Positions 57,174 to 64,000 of a stretch of DNA of 64,000 nucleotides are shown here, one piece after another (position 1 is the first letter of the stretch; each line of letters begins with the position of its first letter). Origin of the DNA: Spongilla lacustris (taxonomy: Eukaryota > Porifera > Demospongiae > Spongillida > Spongillidae); the NCBI GenBank assembly GCA_949361645.1, contig OX442434.1, positions 6,081,929 through 6,145,928 of the forward strand, given 5' to 3'. The notes under the pieces were generated by a model. The model was given only the letters and a program-made list of their open reading frames with translations, was not told where the DNA came from and made no database searches. The position numbers and the translations under genes were made by a program.

Positions 57174-60100
57174 TTAAACTTCCACCCTGAGCTCAGGTGC
57201 TTTGTATTTGTGTGCTGTGCTCCATACACCTAGAACAGCAGACAGTAGCAGCAACAGCAGCAGTGTAGCAGACAGTGCAGTTGGCCACCAGTTAATTGCT
57301 GGAGCAAGTGACTCCTGACCATTGTCTACTGATGCTGTCTCAGAATCCCTTTTGCTTTTCACATCCACAAGAGGGGAATTCCCCCCCGCAACTCCAGTGA
57401 TGGGCACATTCACCTCACGCCTCTTGCGCATGGATGGGAGCACGTTTACAAGGACAGTTGCATTTGCTGTATTTATTCCATTGCTCAGAAGCAACGTCAC
57501 TGAACGGACATTGGGTATCGTAGCATTGTCAATGTAAGAGACAGTCCTTAGAACGTTCTGGTAATTAAGGGGAGTGTCAGGCGATGCCAGCACTAACTCC
57601 CGTGTGGATACATCATATGCCTCAGCTGATACAGCAGAGCTGTAGGTATTTGCACTTGCCTGGTCGAGGCACTGGGGTACACAGTATGAAAAGTAAGGTT
57701 GTGAGTTGGAGGTTGATATTGCAATGCTTGACAATGTTCCACCAATGTTTCGGTCGTGCATGTTGTGTGCGATGGAACGGGCACCCAAGGTTGTGACAGC
57801 CTGAGTGCTGGGGCCAGGACCCTCAATGTCAGTTATCAGAGGAAAACCTGAGTTGGTGGAATACAGTGGTAATATATTGAAAACTAAGCTGCAATGCTTG
57901 CACTTATATACATTTTACAGTTCTGTGTCAATTTTTTTCTTTTTAATTACTGTTGTTTTATATTATATATACATATAAGTACTTTGAATGCCAATACATA
58001 TCTCCACCTACCCACATATGACCCTTCAATGCACGGAAATTGTTGAATCAATTATTGAAGGCAGAATTAATTGATAGTACTTTTAAATGTGCATATTGTG
58101 CTTATCAAAATACTAGTGTGATTTTCATTATGAAATCTTACCTGAGTAAGATCCACCACTGGGAGGGACTACATAGTGTACTGTGGAGCCAGTAAGGAGC
58201 ACACCATCCATGACGCACGTCAATGTTCGTGCAGAGTACAGGAATGATACAAAGTGGTAATTTCCATCCGCAGCATTGCTGAACAGCTTGTATAAAACAA
58301 TCACCTGGGCCTGGAGACCTGAGTACCCTACTCTTTTCAAGATTGTATGCAACTCATTCTTTGCTGCATCATAGTACACAGCTAAGTATCTCTCAGTGCT
58401 GTCAGGCTTGGAGTAAAAGAATATAAAACCTGACTGGCCCGGGTTGACTTTGAACCAAAATGCAAGCGTGAAACTGGAAATGAGGCCCTCGAAATTACTC
58501 AAGTTGCTAGGCACAGATGCGTAACCCACGCCATATTGGTTGTTAAGGAAGAGGTTTCCAAATGTGTCGTTGGTGACAGAGGCACCTGACACGGATATAC
58601 TCTGGAGAAGTTCCGTGTAGCTGCTGAGATGGCAGACGGCCGACATTTTCTTGATAACATTTGGCTCATCCTCACATGTTTGGCCTGTAAATGGTGATGT
58701 GAGAAGAGGTGTGGCACTATTGATTGTTACTACAGCTGTCAGGATAGGTGTAACTGTGTTTGGCTCTGAAATTGTGATATTTGGGAACAATGAAGTAAGG
58801 ACCCCAGACTTGAGTGAAATTGTGGACAGGCCTTGGATTACAGGAATGTCAGAGCCCTGGGTCAAAACATGGATATTTACAATGGCAGTTCCTGTTCGGC
58901 TTGTTGGTAGAGACTCAACTGCATACACACTTAGCATGATGAGGGTGGCAGTGTCAGTGTCAAGCGGGTGTATCAGCGAGAGGTAGCCGGTGTTGCTATC
59001 AATAGTAATCGATGGGTTTGGGTCCACAGAATATACCAAGACAGCAGTGAAAGGACCACCAGACACAGTTGCACTGACTTGAAGGAACTTTGGAACAGTG
59101 ATGTACTCTGTTAAGCTCACACTGTAGACAGGTTGACTGAACACCGGAGATGAGATCAGGGTAATGGCAACTACCGATGCATTGCTGGTCAAATTTTTGT
59201 GGTCGTACACCTGTACTGACACATACCTTGGAAGATTGATGTTAGTTTCGCTGTTGTTTGTAACAAAGTAGATGCTGTTCAGGGCCTGACTCAGTGGTAC
59301 TGCATTGCTTTCCCCTATGAGCACGTAGGTGTCTGTTGCCGTGGAGTAGAAATTATACCCATAAAGACCAGGGAAAGTGAGCATTGCAGTAGATCCAGAA
59401 GGCAAATTCAGAACAAGACGTGCTTTAAGCACTTGGTCTCCTGCATCAGGGTCACTGATGCTTATGGCGATATTGCCAAACAGGAGAGCCGGGACTCCTA
59501 CAACAGCTAGGGTGGATGCTGGCTGAGAGAATTCCACTGACGGTGGATGGTTGGTGCTTATTACAATCACAGTGATGACAGAGCTAGTGTTGAACACCCC
59601 ATCAGTGACATAGATATTAAATGTGTATGACGCCTGCAGGTAGTAGTCAAGCACGCTTGTGGTGACAAGGTTGAACATCCCATTCTGTGATGAGACCACT
59701 GCAAATGGTACCGCGGCCTGTATGAAAGCAGTAAATATCGTTGGAGCAGAGTCTGCATCAGTTGCACTTAGTAGGCCAAAGGTGTAGCCAACAGTGACAT
59801 TGTCTGTCACTGCAAAGGTGTAGGCTGGTTGGCCAAAATACGGCGGTTGATCATTGATATCTTTTATGATAATAAACAAGTTAGTTACATTGCAAAATTT
59901 GAAGTCGCATACAGTTATTATGACGATACGCGTAGTTAGCTGTGGCTCAATCTTCCTGTTTATGTACATGATACTTTTCAGTGTGGTCACATAATTGACA
60001 AGGTAGTCATTGCCATACGTTAGTAGGGTACCATTTTGTGACCCATCTGAAAGGACGTCGCCATCCACTGCACCGACTAATGCTAAGGTCATTTGGTGCA

Positions 60101-63100
60101 AGACCGTGTTATCAACGTCTGTAATGGAGGCAGTGGGAGCTATCTGAAGCATGCCCTCACCTTCTGTGAACACCAAAGATGTGTTTCCAATCACGACAGA
60201 GGGTGGGTGGTCGACAGGGATGAATGTCACACTTGCAGACACCTGGTTGCTGTTGAGGATGCCATCATTGACGGTGATAACCAGGGAACAAGACAGATTG
60301 AGTGTAGGCATGCCATTGTTATCAAGCAGAGGGATGTCAGTGGATACAAACTGCAGTGAATTCAGTGTGGTCTGATAGGCGCTTAGAGTGGCAACACCAT
60401 TAAGACTGAGCACACCATTACCAATGTTGTAGACTGCAACAATCCCAGCAGAAACTGTGACACTGATTGCGTCTGCTGCAAGGTTTGGACTGGAGAGGAT
60501 TACCTGGGCACTGGCGAGAGTTGTGTTGTCAATGTCACTGATGCTGACTGATGTCAACACAGGTATAGCCAGGCCTCCCTCTAAAAACGTCAAGGCATTG
60601 AAAGTAGCAGTAAGCACAGGTGCGTTATCAACTGGATACACTGTGACTGATGCATACGAGAGTGGAGCGTTGCTGAGCCCATTGGTACTGAACACTGCAA
60701 AGCTCACAGTGCGTACAAATGGATACACATAGGTCAGGTTATTGTTGTTGTAGGTCACTGCTGCCAAGATGGGTTCAAAGTCTGTATAGATGCCTGGACC
60801 CACAATGTTGAGGGTTCCTGTTTTATTACCAGAAATTGTTATAAATGTACTGCTGGTCCAGGCTGTCAAGTACTCTAACGGATCTATGGTGTTCACCAAA
60901 GAGATTGTGATATTACTAAAAGTGCCATTGAGTCCAGAGGGGAGGGTCCGAAGGACACGCACCGCACTGGATGTTATCGGTACAGCTCCAAGTCTCTCTG
61001 TAAACTGAGTTTGGTAGTTGATGCCTGGAGTGGAGAGCCCATTCAAGTCAATAGAGGGAAGGCCTGTGTCGCTGGACACCAGACGGATTGAGCCAGTGGT
61101 CGTGGCTATGAGGTTAGTGATTCCTCCTATCTCTGTTACCGTGAATGTCAGCACACGGTCAGGCAAGAAGGTGGGCGAGTAGTACGTGTTGAGGTACGTG
61201 GTCTGCTGGAGGACCTGCATCACATCAGGAACAGGGATGATACTCTGGGTGGGGAGCAGCTTGAAGGAGAGTGAGGATACTCCAGTTGAGCTCATGGTGG
61301 ATGGTAGCAAGGTGGGCAGTTGTATTCTCTCCGCTCCACAGCTGCAGAAACTGGTTATTTCTGTAGTTAAGAGTGCTCGATTGTAGTAGTACATGCCACC
61401 AAGGATGCCTCCCAATCGTCCTCCAGACTGTGGTCTGGGAAGAGGCTGACCAAGGAACAGACCATACTGCAAGTTTGGCTTCAACAACGTTCCAGCGAGT
61501 GGCACAGAGAAATACAACCCACAGTCCACATAAAATTCAAGGGTTGTAGAGCGCACTATGACGATTACATGCCTGAGCACACTACCAAAGAACTTGTCAG
61601 TAGGGGTAACTGCGGGGGTAGCACTAGCACTGCTTACAGAAGTATACACTGAATTGCCATATTTGTACCAAAAGGTAATATCTGTTCGCCTTACCCACAG
61701 GCCTAGTTCCAGTTGTACTGCAGCATTATTAGTTAAAGTTGCACTGTACATGTTGGGAACAGCAAAGACATATCCTTCATTTGTTATATTCAAGAGAAAT
61801 GACATTGAGAAGTCTCCATAGCCAAAGTTAGATGGTAGGCTCGTTTGAGGAACACTTCCATAACCATCCGATGCAGCCACAGAAGCCTTCACCAGGTTCA
61901 CAGCAGAGCAGTTTGCTGTACCCAGTGTAACATAGTTGTACGTTCCGAAGAATGTAGCCAGTGAAAATATGTTGGTCGAGATGCTGGTCAGGCCGGCCTG
62001 CTGAACACGCACGTTCTGACATATGTAGAGGCACTGATAGTACGATGTGATGGTGTCGGCACTGTTTGGAGTCAAGGTGACTGTGACTGAGGAGATGGAG
62101 GAATCGGAGTTGTCACGGTCTGTTATGCGCAAGGCAGGGCCTATGGATTGTGCAGTTCGATTCGACTGCACAATATACAGTGCTGGAGTGAGCTGGTTTG
62201 CCATTGCTGGGTAGTCATTGAGATCAATAAGTTGGAAGAACACGATTGTTGACGAGGAGAGAGGAGGTGTGCCCTGATCGGTGGCTGTCACATTGAGGTA
62301 ATAGGACAGCTGGTCTGTAGCCATCAGTTGAACTATGGAGGTGATCACTCCACTCATAGGATCTATTGCAAACTTTGACTGATAGTTCTGCAGTGCAAAG
62401 GTGGAGATGTTGTTAGGGGCAATGACATCACTGTCAGTCACAGTTACTTTGAAGATCTCTCTTGGTGGCGACAGTAACTCGTCCTGGGGAGGGGCTATGT
62501 AAGGCAATGAGCCAGTGAAAGTTGGGGCATTGCTATTGGTATCGTTCACTGTGACATTGACGACCACCTGAGCTGACATCGAAGGGTTCCCCATGTCCAT
62601 AGCCTGGACCACAATCCTGAAGAACACTGCTTGCTCTGCACTCACCCCATTGGGTGCAGTGAGCAGGCCAGTGTTCGGGTCGATAGAGAAGGGGTTGTAA
62701 CCAATGACTGCAGCACCAATATATGAAACTGCAGTCACAGAAGGAATGGAATAAGTGACCTGACCTGCCGCACCAGTGTCGCTATCGGTTGCTACCAGTT
62801 TTCCAATAGTAACCGGCAAGGTGCCTTCATTAAAATTGAACCTCAAGGAGCTGGACACATTTAAAAACACAGGAGAGTAGTAATTTGGAGGGGCTATGTA
62901 CACCTGAACGCAAGAGGGAGCACTAAATAGAAGAAATTGGTCTGCCACTTCAATGCAGACCACACGAGGCGGTAAGATAGTTGGATTGGGTGCTATATTG
63001 TAGTAGCGTAGAGCTGCAATGGTGGACAAGACTAAAGTGGAATTGGTCCCTGGGTATTGAAATGAAATGTTATAATACACTTGTCCAGCACTATTGATAA

Positions 63101-64000
63101 ATGGTCCAATTGAAAAGGTTCCCACGGGAGGATTAGCTAACTGTATTAGTTCATTGCTTTGGCCATCTTGGATGTTGCTAATGGTGACCAGAAGCTGCTT
63201 GAAGATGGTGCTGTCCACATCAGTTAAAGACACTGGCTGAACAAAGCTGGTCGGAACACCACGCACGGCTGTGTTGTTGATAGCGGCTACAACCAGCACT
63301 GGTGGATCATTGACAAGTTGGATCGTGACATTGGAGTAGGCCAGAATGGATTTTGCACTATTGAGACTCAAGCCTGCTGGACTTACATGCCCGAATGAGT
63401 CAGCCTCAATGGATATGGAACGTGACAGCACAGTGGGCACACCAAAGTTACAGTACTGTACCTTGAGTAGCTCTTGCAGGACATTGCTGATGGTCTGTGC
63501 TTGGGTGAAGGAGAGGATTACAAGGTTACCCTGGGCATAGAAGGTATTGAAGCCAGTGTATACAATACGTTCAAGGGATGTTAGTGCAGAGCCTAGTCCT
63601 ATGGCCGTGATGGTTGCAGTCTGCACTCCAGGAGTTCCTCCAACCAGAACGATCTGAGCATCCTGGCTCACCACTTGCACACAGCTACCTTTCTCAAAGA
63701 AGGTTACACTGTTGTTTTGTACTCCTGGACCTCCCAGGTACACAATGGGGGGATAGCTGTACTGCTGAATAGAAATGATGACGTAAGCAGGTTTACTTCT
63801 AGCTCCGCCTTCATCCACCACTGTCACCTGCACTAACCTGACATAAAGGTCTGAAGGATTGTCAGCAGTGTTGCTGTAGCTCACCTGACGAAGGGTAACC
63901 AATGCATCGCTCTTGCTGAGCAAGCCGGAGATGTTGAGACTAGTGCCATCAGAACTGGACACTACAGATACGTTACTGGATAGGGTGCCAGTCACAATCA
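57174..64000 (-). CDS. Giant cadherin/LamG-repeat type I membrane protein, 3' part
   Basis: A huge exon (58142 to beyond 64000, at least 1950 residues) joins in phase to the last exon 57174-57847 (223 residues plus stop). The start is outside the window. Cadherin-type repeats are seen from calcium-binding blocks: ATDSDTGAAGQVTYS, NDTNSNAPTF, ATDQGTPPLSSS, DLNDYP and IKDINDQPPYF. Many other segments are beta-rich repeats of about 120 residues with D-V-D-N or D-I-D-N turns. Two LamG/concanavalin-like domains lie at about 61820-61340 (FSMSFLLNITNEGYVFAVPN) and 58530-58190 (SFTLAFWFKVNPGQSGFIFF). The last exon has a dibasic RKRRE site, a transmembrane segment (about 57300-57230) and a 15-residue cytoplasmic tail ending RVEV. 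It is an adhesion or matrix receptor by architecture; the exact family is not recognised. Confidence 0.85.
57848..58141. other. Intron of the cadherin/LamG gene
   Basis: The only intron visible in this gene: donor CAG then GTAAGA at 58141 and acceptor CTCAG at 57848 on minus. Nothing else is seen in it. Confidence 0.8.

Noticed and set aside
58651..63540. Plus-strand frames of 60-110 residues antisense to the cadherin/LamG exon
   Set aside because: They are shadows of the long minus-strand coding frame.

Overview
The window is nuclear DNA of an animal. All recognisable genes are split by short GT-AG introns, and they encode metazoan-type proteins: six LAMP-like lysosomal membrane proteins, a WDR44-like Rab11 effector, two haem-binding guanylate cyclases, and a giant cadherin/LamG receptor. 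The short introns, the cadherin/LamG architecture and the many short tandem repeats and MITE-like elements suggest an early-branching invertebrate, most likely a sponge. That assignment is inference; no species is recognised. I reassembled exons by hand from splice sites, reading phase and homology remembered from vertebrate relatives. For nine genes the exon sum is an exact multiple of three.

Layout. 462-701: 3' end of an unidentified plus-strand gene. 1027-27284: a dispersed cluster of six LAMP-like genes (LAMP-1, -2, -4, -5, -6 on minus, LAMP-3 on plus). Each has a signal peptide, one luminal LAMP-type domain, one transmembrane segment and a tail of about ten residues ending in a YxxPhi sorting signal. 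The gaps between them (5.4-8.0, 13.9-17.6 and 21.4-25.2 kb) are full of transposon remnants, several with intact 7-8 bp target duplications. 28213-36420: a 19-exon WDR44-like gene on minus. 37941-44559 (plus) and 49227-53604 (minus): two convergent, nearly identical soluble guanylate cyclase genes whose ends differ sharply. One ends in a hydrophobic tail anchor, the other in a polybasic stretch plus a CaaX box. 57174-64000: the 3' part of a very large cadherin/LamG membrane protein on minus, whose start lies beyond the window.

Functional themes. The LAMP cluster and WDR44 both concern endosomes and lysosomes. The two cyclases carry all catalytic residues in a single chain and all known haem-site residues, so each could work as a homodimer producing cGMP, tethered to membranes in different ways. 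No operon logic applies; the neighbours are probably independent transcription units. Minisatellites are frequent and mostly intronic, and include a pentanucleotide tract of about 750 bp in an intron of LAMP-6. No tRNA, rRNA or CRISPR array was seen.
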